From Paenacidovorax caeni (GTDB taxonomy: Bacteria; Pseudomonadota; Gammaproteobacteria; Burkholderiales; Burkholderiaceae_C), in contig NZ_CYIG01000023.1 in the NCBI RefSeq assembly GCF_001298675.1, positions 1 through 55,880 of the forward strand: a stretch of 55,880 nucleotides of DNA, given 5' to 3'. Position 1 is the stretch's first letter. Every line of letters starts with the position of its first letter. Of this stretch, positions 19,817-27,188 are shown in pieces. The position numbers were made by a program, and so were the translations under genes. The notes beneath the pieces were generated by a model. It was not told the DNA's origin and did no database searches. It saw only the letters and a program-made list of their open reading frames with translations.

Positions 19817-21670
19817 ATGATGAATTCGTCCTTCCGCGCTGGCGCACTGCGTCCTGCCGCGCTGGCCCTGGCCGCCATGGCCGCCTGTACCGCCCAGGCC
19901 CAGGAGGGCTCCGCCCCCGCACTGAAAGAGGTCGTGGTCACGGCCACGCGCACCGCGCAGCCGTTGACCGACGTCGTGGCCGACGTGTCCGTCGTAGACC
20001 GTGAAACCATCGAGCAAAGCGGTGCCACCGGGCTGGGTGACGTGCTGGCGCGGTTGCCGGGCATCGAAATGGCCCGCTCCGGCGGCCTGGGCGGCGCGAC
20101 CAGCATGTATGTGCGCGGCGCCGAGACGCGCTTCACCGCCGTCTACATCGACGGCGTGCGCGTCGATTCACAGGCCGGCTCGGGTGGCACCACCTGGGAG
20201 GCGATCCCGCTGGAGCAGGTCGAGCGCATCGAAGTGCTGCGCGGCCCCGCCGCAGCCATCTACGGCTCCGACGCCGTGGCCGGCGTGATCCAGATCTTCA
20301 CCAAGAAGGGCGAGCCCGGCGTGGCCCCCTACGTGGGCGTGGGCGCCGGCACGCACGGCACCTACCGCGCCGAGGCCGGGGTGAGCGGCGCCAGCGGCGC
20401 GGTGGACTACGCCCTGGGCATTGCGCGCGAGACCAGCAAGGGCTTCAACGCCAAGAAGGACGGCAACCCCGACCGCGACAACCGCCACGCCACCTCCGCC
20501 AGCGGCCGCTTGGGCTGGCAGCTCAATACGGCGCACCGCCTGGAGGGCAACTTCCTCTACAACGACACCGACGGCGGCTACGACGTGAGCAAGACCGCTG
20601 ACGACCGCAGCCTGCACCGCCTGCAGACGCTGGGCCTGAACTGGCAGGCGCAGTGGAGCGAGAGCTACAAGACGCGCCTGTCCGTCACCGATTCGCGCGA
20701 CCGCTACGAGACCAAGCCCTCGGTCTACTTCACCGACACCCGCCAGCGCGGCTACCTGTTCTTCAACGAACTGCGCCTAAGCGCGCACCAGCAGCTGACG
20801 GCGGCGCTGGAGCGGCGCGAGGACGAGCTGACCAACGAGAGCGTCAGCAGCGGCACGCGCAACCGCTCGCAGAACGCGCTGGCGCTGGGCTGGGGCCTGC
20901 GCCTGGGCGCGCACACGCTGCAGCTCAACGCGCGCCATGACGACGACAGCGAGTTCGGCGGCAAGTCCACCGGCAGCGCGGCCTACGGCTTCGCCTTTGC
21001 GCCGAACTGGCGCGCCACCGCCTCGGCGGGCACGGCCTTCAAGGCGCCCACGCTGTACCAGCGTTTCAGCCTGTACGGCGACGACACGCTGCGCCCCGAA
21101 ACCAGCCGCAACGTGGAGCTGGGCGTGAAATGGGCCGAAGGCGCGAACCACTTCTCGGCCACGCTGTACCGCAACAACATCAGCAACCTGATCGACTGGC
21201 AGGGCAATACCGGCACTTGTCCCGGCAACTCCGGCCCCTATCCGGGCTGCTACGCCAACGTGGGCAAGGCGCGCTACGAGGGCCTGACGCTGGCCGGCGC
21301 CTACCGCCTGGGCAGCGTGAACCTGCGCGGCTCGCTCGACCTGCAGAACCCCAAGAACCTCGATACCGGCAAGCAACTGGGCCGCCGTGCCAAGCAACAC
21401 GCCGTGCTGGGTGCCGATACACGCCTGGCCGGCTGGACGCTGGGGGCCGAGGCGCAAGTCTCCGGCCGGCGCTACGACACCAACGCCAACACCACCGAAC
21501 TGGGCGGCTACACCCTGCTCAACCTCTACGCCAGCACCCGCCTGGCGCGCGACTACCAGGTCGTCGTGCGTCTGGACAACCTGGCCGACAAGAACTACGA
21601 GCTGGCACGCAACTACGCCACGGCCGGCCGCACCTTGTTCGTCGGCCTGAAGTGGGCGCCCGCGCGGTGA
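19817..21670 (+). CDS. btuB: TonB-dependent outer-membrane receptor for cobalamin
   Basis: A 617-residue receptor with a signal peptide (cleavage near AQA-QE) and a TonB box (EVVVTATR) right after it. The plug domain carries RLPGIEM...YVRGAETRFTAVYIDGVRV and VERIEVLRGPAAAIYGSDAV. A 22-strand barrel ends in an aromatic-rich strand (TLFVGLKWAPAR). The cobalamin riboswitch upstream and the BtuFCD genes downstream indicate B12 or corrinoid uptake. The first of two tandem ATGs is given as start. Confidence 0.93.
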   Translation: MMNSSFRAGALRPAALALAAMAACTAQAQEGSAPALKEVVVTATRTAQPLTDVVADVSVVDRETIEQSGATGLGDVLARLPGIEMARSGGLGGATSMYVRGAETRFTAVYIDGVRVDSQAGSGGTTWEAIPLEQVERIEVLRGPAAAIYGSDAVAGVIQIFTKKGEPGVAPYVGVGAGTHGTYRAEAGVSGASGAVDYALGIARETSKGFNAKKDGNPDRDNRHATSASGRLGWQLNTAHRLEGNFLYNDTDGGYDVSKTADDRSLHRLQTLGLNWQAQWSESYKTRLSVTDSRDRYETKPSVYFTDTRQRGYLFFNELRLSAHQQLTAALERREDELTNESVSSGTRNRSQNALALGWGLRLGAHTLQLNARHDDDSEFGGKSTGSAAYGFAFAPNWRATASAGTAFKAPTLYQRFSLYGDDTLRPETSRNVELGVKWAEGANHFSATLYRNNISNLIDWQGNTGTCPGNSGPYPGCYANVGKARYEGLTLAGAYRLGSVNLRGSLDLQNPKNLDTGKQLGRRAKQHAVLGADTRLAGWTLGAEAQVSGRRYDTNANTTELGGYTLLNLYASTRLARDYQVVVRLDNLADKNYELARNYATAGRTLFVGLKWAPAR

Positions 21671-21674
21671 CAGC

Positions 21675-23027
21675 ATGAGCCACGGAACACGCTGCCCGGC
21701 GCTGGTTGTCTCCGCTGTTGCCTCGGGGCAGGGCAAGACGTCCGTCACGGCCGCGCTGGCGCGCCTGCACGTGCGTCAGGGGCGGCGCGTGCGTGTGTTC
21801 AAGTGCGGGCCTGACTACCTCGACCCGTACTGGCACCAGCTCGCTAGCGGCGCGCCGGTGGAGCAGCTCGACCTATGGATGACGGGCCCCGCCGACTGCG
21901 CCGCACGCCTGCATGTCGCCGCGCGCGAGGCTGATCTGATCCTGGTCGAAGGCGTCATGGGCCTGTTTGACGGCGAGGACTGCGTGGCCGACCTGGCCCA
22001 GCGCTTCGGCATGCCTGTGCTCGCGGTGGTCGATGCTGGCGCCATGGGCGGCACGCTGGGCGCCATCGTGCACGGCCTGCGCCACTACCGCGAGGGTCTG
22101 CCCTGGGCCGGTGTGCTGGCCAACCGCGTGGCGGGCGAGCGCCATGCCGATATGCTGCGCGCCGGCCTGCGCGACGATGCCGACTGGCTCGGCGCGCTGC
22201 CGCGCCTGGCGCCGGGCGACGATGCGCGTGCGCCGCTGCTGCCCGAGCGCCACCTCGGCCTCGTGGCCGCACATGAGTTGCCCGACGCGCTGCAGCGCCT
22301 GGATGCGGCAGCCGATGCGCTGGCCGCCACGCCGCTGGGCCGCATGGATGTGCAAGCCCTGCAGCGCTTCGCGGTCGATTTCCCTGCGCCGCCGCCGCTT
22401 GCGAGCGTGCCACCGCTGCTGGCAGGGCGCACCGTGGCCGTGGCGCGTGACGCGGCCTTCTGCTTCATCTACCCCGGCAACGTGCAGACACTGCAGCAAC
22501 TGGGGGCGCGCGTGGTGTTCTTCTCGCCACTGCGCGATGCTGCGCTGCCCGCCTGTGATGCCGTTTGGCTGCCCGGCGGTTACCCCGAGCTGCATGCCGA
22601 GGCGCTGGCCGCCAACGGCGCATTCCAGGCCAGCCTGCGCGCCCATGTGCAGGCCGGTAAGCCGCTGTGGGCGGAGTGCGGCGGCATGATGGCGCTGTGC
22701 GAGGCCATCACGCTGCACGACGGCCGCACCGTGCCCCTGTGGGGCCTGCTGCCCGGCCGCGTGGCGATGCAGCGGCGCCTGGCCGCGCTGGGGCCGCAGC
22801 AGCTGGCGCTGCCGCAGGGCTGCCTGCGCGGCCACACCTTTCACTACTCCGTCTGCGACAGCACGGCACCGGTCGAGGCGCGCACCGCGCGCCCGGGGCA
22901 GGACGCCGCGCCGGGCGCGGGCGAGGCCGTGTACCGCGTGGGCAGTTTGCGGGCGAGCTATTTCCACGCCTGGTTTGCCTCCAGCCCGCTGGCGACGGCC
23001 GCGTTGTTCGGCGCGGAGGGCGCATGA
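21675..23027 (+). CDS. cobB: Cobyrinic acid a,c-diamide synthase
   Basis: An ATP- and glutamine-dependent amidotransferase that amidates the a and c side chains of cobyrinic acid. The 450 residues have the P-loop SAVASGQGKTS (13-23), the KCGPDYLDPYWH segment and a C-terminal type I glutamine amidotransferase domain with the nucleophile in WAECGGMMALCE. It begins 4 bases after the receptor gene and overlaps cobU by ATGA. Its presence in an uptake operon suggests salvage of incomplete corrinoids. Confidence 0.93.
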   Translation: MSHGTRCPALVVSAVASGQGKTSVTAALARLHVRQGRRVRVFKCGPDYLDPYWHQLASGAPVEQLDLWMTGPADCAARLHVAAREADLILVEGVMGLFDGEDCVADLAQRFGMPVLAVVDAGAMGGTLGAIVHGLRHYREGLPWAGVLANRVAGERHADMLRAGLRDDADWLGALPRLAPGDDARAPLLPERHLGLVAAHELPDALQRLDAAADALAATPLGRMDVQALQRFAVDFPAPPPLASVPPLLAGRTVAVARDAAFCFIYPGNVQTLQQLGARVVFFSPLRDAALPACDAVWLPGGYPELHAEALAANGAFQASLRAHVQAGKPLWAECGGMMALCEAITLHDGRTVPLWGLLPGRVAMQRRLAALGPQQLALPQGCLRGHTFHYSVCDSTAPVEARTARPGQDAAPGAGEAVYRVGSLRASYFHAWFASSPLATAALFGAEGA

Positions 23028-23620
23028 GCATGCCCCAGTCCATCGCGCGCAGCGAGCTGATCCTTGGCGGGCAAAAGAGTGGCAAGTCGCGCCGCGCCGA
23101 ACTGCTGGCGCGCCAGTGGCTGGCGCAGGCGCCCGCGCACCGCGCGCTGCTCATCGCTACCGGCCAGGCCTGGGACGACGAGATGCGCGAGCGCATTGCG
23201 CGCCACCAGCGCGAGCGCGCCACGCGCGTGCCCGGCTTGGCCACGTTGGAGGAGCCGTGCGACCTTGCCGGCGCGCTTGCGCGCCACAGTGCGCCCGATA
23301 CCCTGGTCGTGGTGGATTGCCTGACGCTGTGGCTCACCCACTGGCTGATGCCCGCCGCGGAGGCGCTGAGTCATGGGCCAAATCGGCCTCCAGGGCACGA
23401 CTGGCAAGCGCAAGCAGCTCTTTTTTTTGAAGCAATTCGGCAGACCCCCGGGCCCGTTGTACTGGTGGGCAACGAAATCGGCCTGGGGGTCATTCCGATG
23501 GGGCGCGAGGTACGCGCCTTCGTCGATGCACTGGGCACACTGAACCAGCAGGCGGCCCAGGCCTGCGAGCGCGTTACCCTCATGGCCGCCGGATTGCCGC
23601 TTTTCCTGAAGAACCCATGA
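23024..23620 (+). CDS. cobU: Adenosylcobinamide kinase / guanylyltransferase
   Basis: A bifunctional enzyme of nucleotide-loop assembly that phosphorylates adenosylcobinamide and transfers GMP. The 198 residues show the P-loop GGQKSGKS (15-22), the VVVDCLTLWLTH segment and NEIGLGVIPMGREVRAFVD. The start ATG overlaps the cobB stop; a second ATG two codons later is possible. Between LWLTHWLMP and GPVVLVGNEIG lies a segment (NRPPGHDWQAQAALFFE) encoded by a dispersed repeat copy (23375-23431), an oddity that the fold apparently tolerates in a surface loop. Confidence 0.92.
   Translation: MSMPQSIARSELILGGQKSGKSRRAELLARQWLAQAPAHRALLIATGQAWDDEMRERIARHQRERATRVPGLATLEEPCDLAGALARHSAPDTLVVVDCLTLWLTHWLMPAAEALSHGPNRPPGHDWQAQAALFFEAIRQTPGPVVLVGNEIGLGVIPMGREVRAFVDALGTLNQQAAQACERVTLMAAGLPLFLKNP
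23375..23431 (-). repeat. Dispersed palindromic repeat, copy E, inside cobU
   Basis: Read on the reverse strand, this stretch (AGAGCTGCTTGCGCTTGCC... CTGGAGGCCGATTTGG) matches copy D at 40657-40712 (ATAGCTGCTTGCGCTTGCT... CTAGAGGCCGATTTTG). It is fully inside cobU, in frame, and encodes NRPPGHDWQAQAA. Copy D encodes the parallel peptide NRPLAPGQQAQAA in a methylase gene. Confidence 0.7.
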
Positions 23621-24519
23621 AACCCACACCCATCCGCCGCATTCTCTGGGTGCTCGCCATCCTGCTCGTGCTGGCCCTGCTCATGGCCGGGCTGGCGCGC
23701 GCCGAGCCCGTGCACATCACCGATGGCCGGGGGCGCGTGGTCACCATCGCCACGCCGCCGCAGCGCATCGTCAGCCTGATGCCGTCGCTGACCGAGAGTG
23801 TGTGCGCCCTGGGCGAGTGCCAACGCCTGGTGGGCGTGGATCGCTTCTCCAATTGGCCTGAGGCGGTGAAGAAGCTGCCGCAAATGGGCGGCTACATTGA
23901 TCCGAACATCGAGGCGGTGGTGGCGCTCAAGCCGGATCTGGTGCTGGTCGCCAGCAGCATGCGCGCCAGCGAGCGGCTGGAGGCCCTGGGCCTGACCGTG
24001 CTGGCGCTGGAGTCCAAGACCCACGCCGAAGTGCGTCGCGTGCTCGTCGACGTGGCGCGCGCATTGCACCTGCCCGCGCCCCAGGCCGCCGCCGACCGGC
24101 TTTGGCGCGAGATTGACGCCGGCGTGCAGGCGGCCGTGCAGTCGCTGCCGCCCCAGGCGCGCGGCGCGCGCGTTTACTTCGAGGTGAGCCGCGGGCCGTA
24201 CGCGGCGGGCACGGCATCCTTTATTGGTGAGACGCTGGCCAGGCTGGGCGCGGTGAACGTGGTCGCAGCCGAGCTGGGGCCCTTTCCGCGCCTCAATCCT
24301 GAATACGTGGTGCGCGCCAACCCCAGCGTCATCATGGTGGGCAACCGCAGCATGCAGCCCATGGTGATGTACCCCGGCTGGCAGGGCATCGAGGCCGTGC
24401 GCCGCCAGCGCGTGTGCGTGTTCGGGCCCGGCGAATCCGACGTGGTGGTGCGCCCCGGCCCGCGCATGGCGGAGGCGGCGCGCATCATGGCCCGCTGCCT
24501 GGCCGACAAGGCTGCATGA
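23617..24519 (+). CDS. btuF: Periplasmic cobalamin-binding protein
   Basis: The substrate-binding component of the B12 ABC transporter. Its 300 residues open with a basic N-terminus and a long hydrophobic export segment (about 10-29, ending ARAEP). The family segments RIVSLMPSLTESVCALGE, GVDRFSNWP and KPDLVLVASS follow. It overlaps cobU and btuC by four bases each. The long hydrophobic segment could serve as an uncleaved anchor rather than a cleaved signal. Confidence 0.9.
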   Translation: MKPTPIRRILWVLAILLVLALLMAGLARAEPVHITDGRGRVVTIATPPQRIVSLMPSLTESVCALGECQRLVGVDRFSNWPEAVKKLPQMGGYIDPNIEAVVALKPDLVLVASSMRASERLEALGLTVLALESKTHAEVRRVLVDVARALHLPAPQAAADRLWREIDAGVQAAVQSLPPQARGARVYFEVSRGPYAAGTASFIGETLARLGAVNVVAAELGPFPRLNPEYVVRANPSVIMVGNRSMQPMVMYPGWQGIEAVRRQRVCVFGPGESDVVVRPGPRMAEAARIMARCLADKAA

Positions 24520-25529
24520 GCATGCCCACCCACCACCCCCGCGCCCTGTGGTGTGCCCTGTGGCTGCTGCTGGCCAGCGCTGTGCTGCTGCTTGCTGGCG
24601 TGGGCGTGGGCAGTACCGGTTTCGAGAGCGTGCTGCGCATGGCGGATGAGCCGGTGGCGCGCCAAATCATCTGGGACATCCGCCTGCCGCGCACGCTGGG
24701 CGCATGGCTTGCGGGCGCGCTGCTGGGCCTGGCGGGTGCCGTGGCGCAGGGGCTGTTTCGCAACCCGCTGGCCGACCCGTACCTGCTGGGCAGCGCTTCG
24801 GGTGCTGCGCTGGGCGGCGCGGTGGCGATGGCGTTGTTCGGCAGCTCACCGCTGGCCACACAGTGGCTGACGCGCGTGGGCGTCACGGGCATGGCCTTCC
24901 TGGGCGCGGCCGGGGCGGTGGGGCTCACCCTGCTGCTGGCCAAGGGCGTGCAGCACACGCTGCGCCTGCTGCTGGCGGGGGTGATCGTGGGCGTGGTGCT
25001 TGGCGCGCTGCGTGACCTGGTCGAACTGGCTTCGCCCGACATCCTGCAGTCCATGCAGTCGTTCACGCTGGGCACCACCAGTTTCGTTGGCTGGATGGCC
25101 TGCGCGCTCATGGCCGGGGCGTGGGGTGTGTGTTCGCTGCTGGCCTGGGTGCTGGCGCGGGCGCTCGACGGCCTGACGCTGGGCGAGGCCACCGCCGCCA
25201 GCCTGGGCCTGCCGCTCGCGCCGATGCGCGTGGGGCTGGTCGCGGCCCTGGCGCTGGCTACGGGCACGGCGGTGGCGCAGACGGGGCTGATCGCCTTCGT
25301 GGGCCTGGCCGCGCCGCACCTGGTGCGCTCCATCGTGCGCGTGACGCACGAGCGGCATATCGTGCTGTCGAGCCTGATGGGGGCCGTGCTGCTGCTGGCC
25401 GCCGACATCCTCGCCCGCTGGGTGCTGGCGCCGCAGGAGCTGCCCGTGGGCGTGCTCACCGCGGCGCTGGGCGGCACCTATCTGCTGTGGCTCATGCACC
25501 GGCGCACGGCGCAAGGCGGTGTGCTATGA
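24516..25529 (+). CDS. btuC: Cobalamin ABC transporter permease
   Basis: A FecCD/BtuC-family inner-membrane permease of 337 residues with about ten helices. Family hallmarks are WDIRLPRTLGAWLAGALLGL, the FRNPLADPYLLGSASGAALG segment and GLIAFVGLAAPHLVRSIV near the C-terminus. The start MSMPTHHP overlaps the btuF stop (ATGA). It works with btuF and btuD. Confidence 0.93.
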   Translation: MSMPTHHPRALWCALWLLLASAVLLLAGVGVGSTGFESVLRMADEPVARQIIWDIRLPRTLGAWLAGALLGLAGAVAQGLFRNPLADPYLLGSASGAALGGAVAMALFGSSPLATQWLTRVGVTGMAFLGAAGAVGLTLLLAKGVQHTLRLLLAGVIVGVVLGALRDLVELASPDILQSMQSFTLGTTSFVGWMACALMAGAWGVCSLLAWVLARALDGLTLGEATAASLGLPLAPMRVGLVAALALATGTAVAQTGLIAFVGLAAPHLVRSIVRVTHERHIVLSSLMGAVLLLAADILARWVLAPQELPVGVLTAALGGTYLLWLMHRRTAQGGVL

Positions 25530-25578
25530 AATCAATAGCTGTTTGCGCATGCCAGATAAGCGCCAGCATCGGAAATCG
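25524..25578 (+). repeat. Dispersed palindromic repeat, copy B, at the btuD start
   Basis: The stretch from CTATGAAATCAATAGCTG through TTTGCGCA and AAGCGCCAGCATCGGAAAT follows the layout of the other copies (ATAGCTGCTAGCGC...GCGCTAGAGGCC). The btuD start codon lies inside it, so the first dozen or so codons of btuD come from the repeat. It is the most diverged copy. Confidence 0.5.
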
Positions 25579-26320
25579 CTTGATATTGCAGGGCATCAAC
25601 CTGCAATTGCCCGCCGGGCGCTGGACCAGCATCGTCGGCCCCAACGGTGCCGGCAAATCCACCTTGCTCAAGGTGCTGGCGGGCCTGCTGCCGGGCACGG
25701 CGGTGCAGGGTGAGGTGCAGCTGCTGGGCCGCCCGCTGGCGCAGATCCCCGCGCGCGAACGCGCCCGCCAGCTCGCCTGGCTGGGCCAGAACGAAGGCTC
25801 GGCCGATGACTTGACCAGTTATGACGTGGCCATGCTCGGCCGCCTGCCGCACCAGGCCTGGCTGGCCCCGCCCGGCGCGGCCGACCACGCGGCGGTGGAG
25901 CAGGCACTGCGCACCACCCAGGCCTGGGACTGGCGCCACCGCCCGCTGTCGCAACTGTCGGGTGGCGAGCGCCAGCGCGTGCTGCTGGCCCGCGCCCTGG
26001 CCGTGCAGGCGCAGGTGCTGCTGATGGACGAACCGCTGGCCAACCTCGACCCCCCCCACCAGACCGACTGGCTGCACACCATGCGCACGTTGGTCGATGC
26101 GGGGGGCACGGTGGTCAGCGTGCTGCACGAAGTGTCGCTGGCGCTGCAGGCCGACGACATGGTGGTGATGGCGGGCGGGCGCGTTCTGCACCAAGGGCCC
26201 TGCGACGCGCCCGCGACCCACGCCGCGCTGGAAGAGGTGTTTGACCACCGCATCCAGGTTCGGCATCTCGACGGCATGTGGATGGCGCTGCCATCCCTGC
26301 CGAACAAGAAAAGCCAGTGA
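25526..26320 (+). CDS. btuD: Cobalamin ABC transporter ATP-binding protein
   Basis: A 264-residue ABC ATPase with Walker A GPNGAGKS (38-45), signature LSGGERQR (about residue 147), Walker B VLLMDEPLANLDPP and the switch histidine in SVLHEVSLAL. The ATG overlaps the btuC stop. The N-terminal strand (MKSIAVCACQISASIGNRLI) is unusual for the family and is encoded by repeat copy B; it still aligns in length with the usual first strand. Confidence 0.92.
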   Translation: MKSIAVCACQISASIGNRLILQGINLQLPAGRWTSIVGPNGAGKSTLLKVLAGLLPGTAVQGEVQLLGRPLAQIPARERARQLAWLGQNEGSADDLTSYDVAMLGRLPHQAWLAPPGAADHAAVEQALRTTQAWDWRHRPLSQLSGGERQRVLLARALAVQAQVLLMDEPLANLDPPHQTDWLHTMRTLVDAGGTVVSVLHEVSLALQADDMVVMAGGRVLHQGPCDAPATHAALEEVFDHRIQVRHLDGMWMALPSLPNKKSQ

Positions 26321-26337
26321 ACTGAGGGAGTGAAAGC

Positions 26338-26805
26338 ATGAACATTGAATCGGGTTTTGCGCAGGTCGCGCAGTCGTTGCTGTGGCCCGTGCTGGTGCTG
26401 GTCGGGCTGGCGTTTGTCTACGCGCTGTGGACGGGCGGCGCAACGCTGATGGAGGCGTGGCAGCGCTGGCGCCAGCCGCAATACCGCTCGCTGCGCGTGG
26501 CGCCGGGTTTGTCGATGGAAGAGCTGGAGCTGCAGCTGGTGCGCCAGGTGGAGCCCGTGCGTCTGCTCAGCCGCCTGTCGCCCATGCTGGGGCTGATCGC
26601 CACCATGATCCCCTTGGGGCCTGCGCTGCAGAGCGTGGCAGCGGGGAACGGGCAGCAGGCGCTGGCCGTGTTCAGCGGCGCGTTTGCGGGGGTGGTGCTG
26701 GCGCTGGCCGCTGCGTCGGTGGGCCTGGTGGTGTATTCGGTGCGCCGCCGCTGGCTACTGGCCGAGCTGCTGGTGGTGCGAAAAGAGCGCGGGGTGGCGC
26801 AGTGA
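26338..26805 (+). CDS. MotA/TolQ/ExbB-type proton channel protein
   Basis: A 155-residue membrane protein with three hydrophobic segments. An N-terminal helix (LLWPVLVLVGLAFVYALWTG) comes first. A typical ExbB/TolQ pore block follows: VRLLSRLSPMLGLIATMIPL, then FSGAFAGVVLALAAASVGLVVY. It lacks the long cytoplasmic loop of full ExbB proteins. It is translationally coupled (GTGA) to a DUF2149 protein, so the two may form an ExbBD-like motor. Position in a B12 operon next to an exported CobN-like protein suggests that proton-motive force is delivered to that protein; this is inference. Confidence 0.85.
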   Translation: MNIESGFAQVAQSLLWPVLVLVGLAFVYALWTGGATLMEAWQRWRQPQYRSLRVAPGLSMEELELQLVRQVEPVRLLSRLSPMLGLIATMIPLGPALQSVAAGNGQQALAVFSGAFAGVVLALAAASVGLVVYSVRRRWLLAELLVVRKERGVAQ

Positions 26806-27188
26806 CGCTCAAGCACCTGAGCGTCCTGGCCGAGGACGATGACGACCCGATGCTGTCCGCCGTGAATCTGGTGGACGTGTTTCTGGTGCTGGTGGTGGCC
26901 CTTCTCACGGCCGTGGCCGTGCAGAGCCAGACCAGCGCCAACGAGAGTGTGACCATCATCCGCAATGCAGGCCAGCCCGACATGGAAGTGGTCGTGCGCG
27001 AGCAGGGCAAGGAAGTGCGCTTCAAGGGCGCGGGCAGCGCAGCGCAAGGGCAGGGCGTGCGCGCAGGCGTGGCCTACAAGCTGGAAGACGGCAACATCGT
27101 CTACATCCCTGAAACGGGCGCTGCTCCCGCCAGCGTTTCGGCCAGTGGCGCGGGTGGCGCCGCCACGCCGGCACCCGCCAAGCCATGA
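26802..27188 (+). CDS. DUF2149 (ExbD-like) membrane protein
   Basis: A 128-residue protein starting at the GTG that overlaps the previous stop. It has a short acidic cytoplasmic head (LAEDDDDPMLSAVNLVDVF), one transmembrane helix (LVLVVALLTAVAVQ) and a periplasmic domain ending in a flexible Ala/Gly/Pro tail. The aspartate at the helix entrance (NLVDVF) is placed like the proton-carrying Asp of ExbD/TolR/MotB. It probably partners the ExbB-like protein just upstream, and it overlaps the CobN-like gene by four bases. Confidence 0.82.
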   Translation: MTLKHLSVLAEDDDDPMLSAVNLVDVFLVLVVALLTAVAVQSQTSANESVTIIRNAGQPDMEVVVREQGKEVRFKGAGSAAQGQGVRAGVAYKLEDGNIVYIPETGAAPASVSASGAGGAATPAPAKP

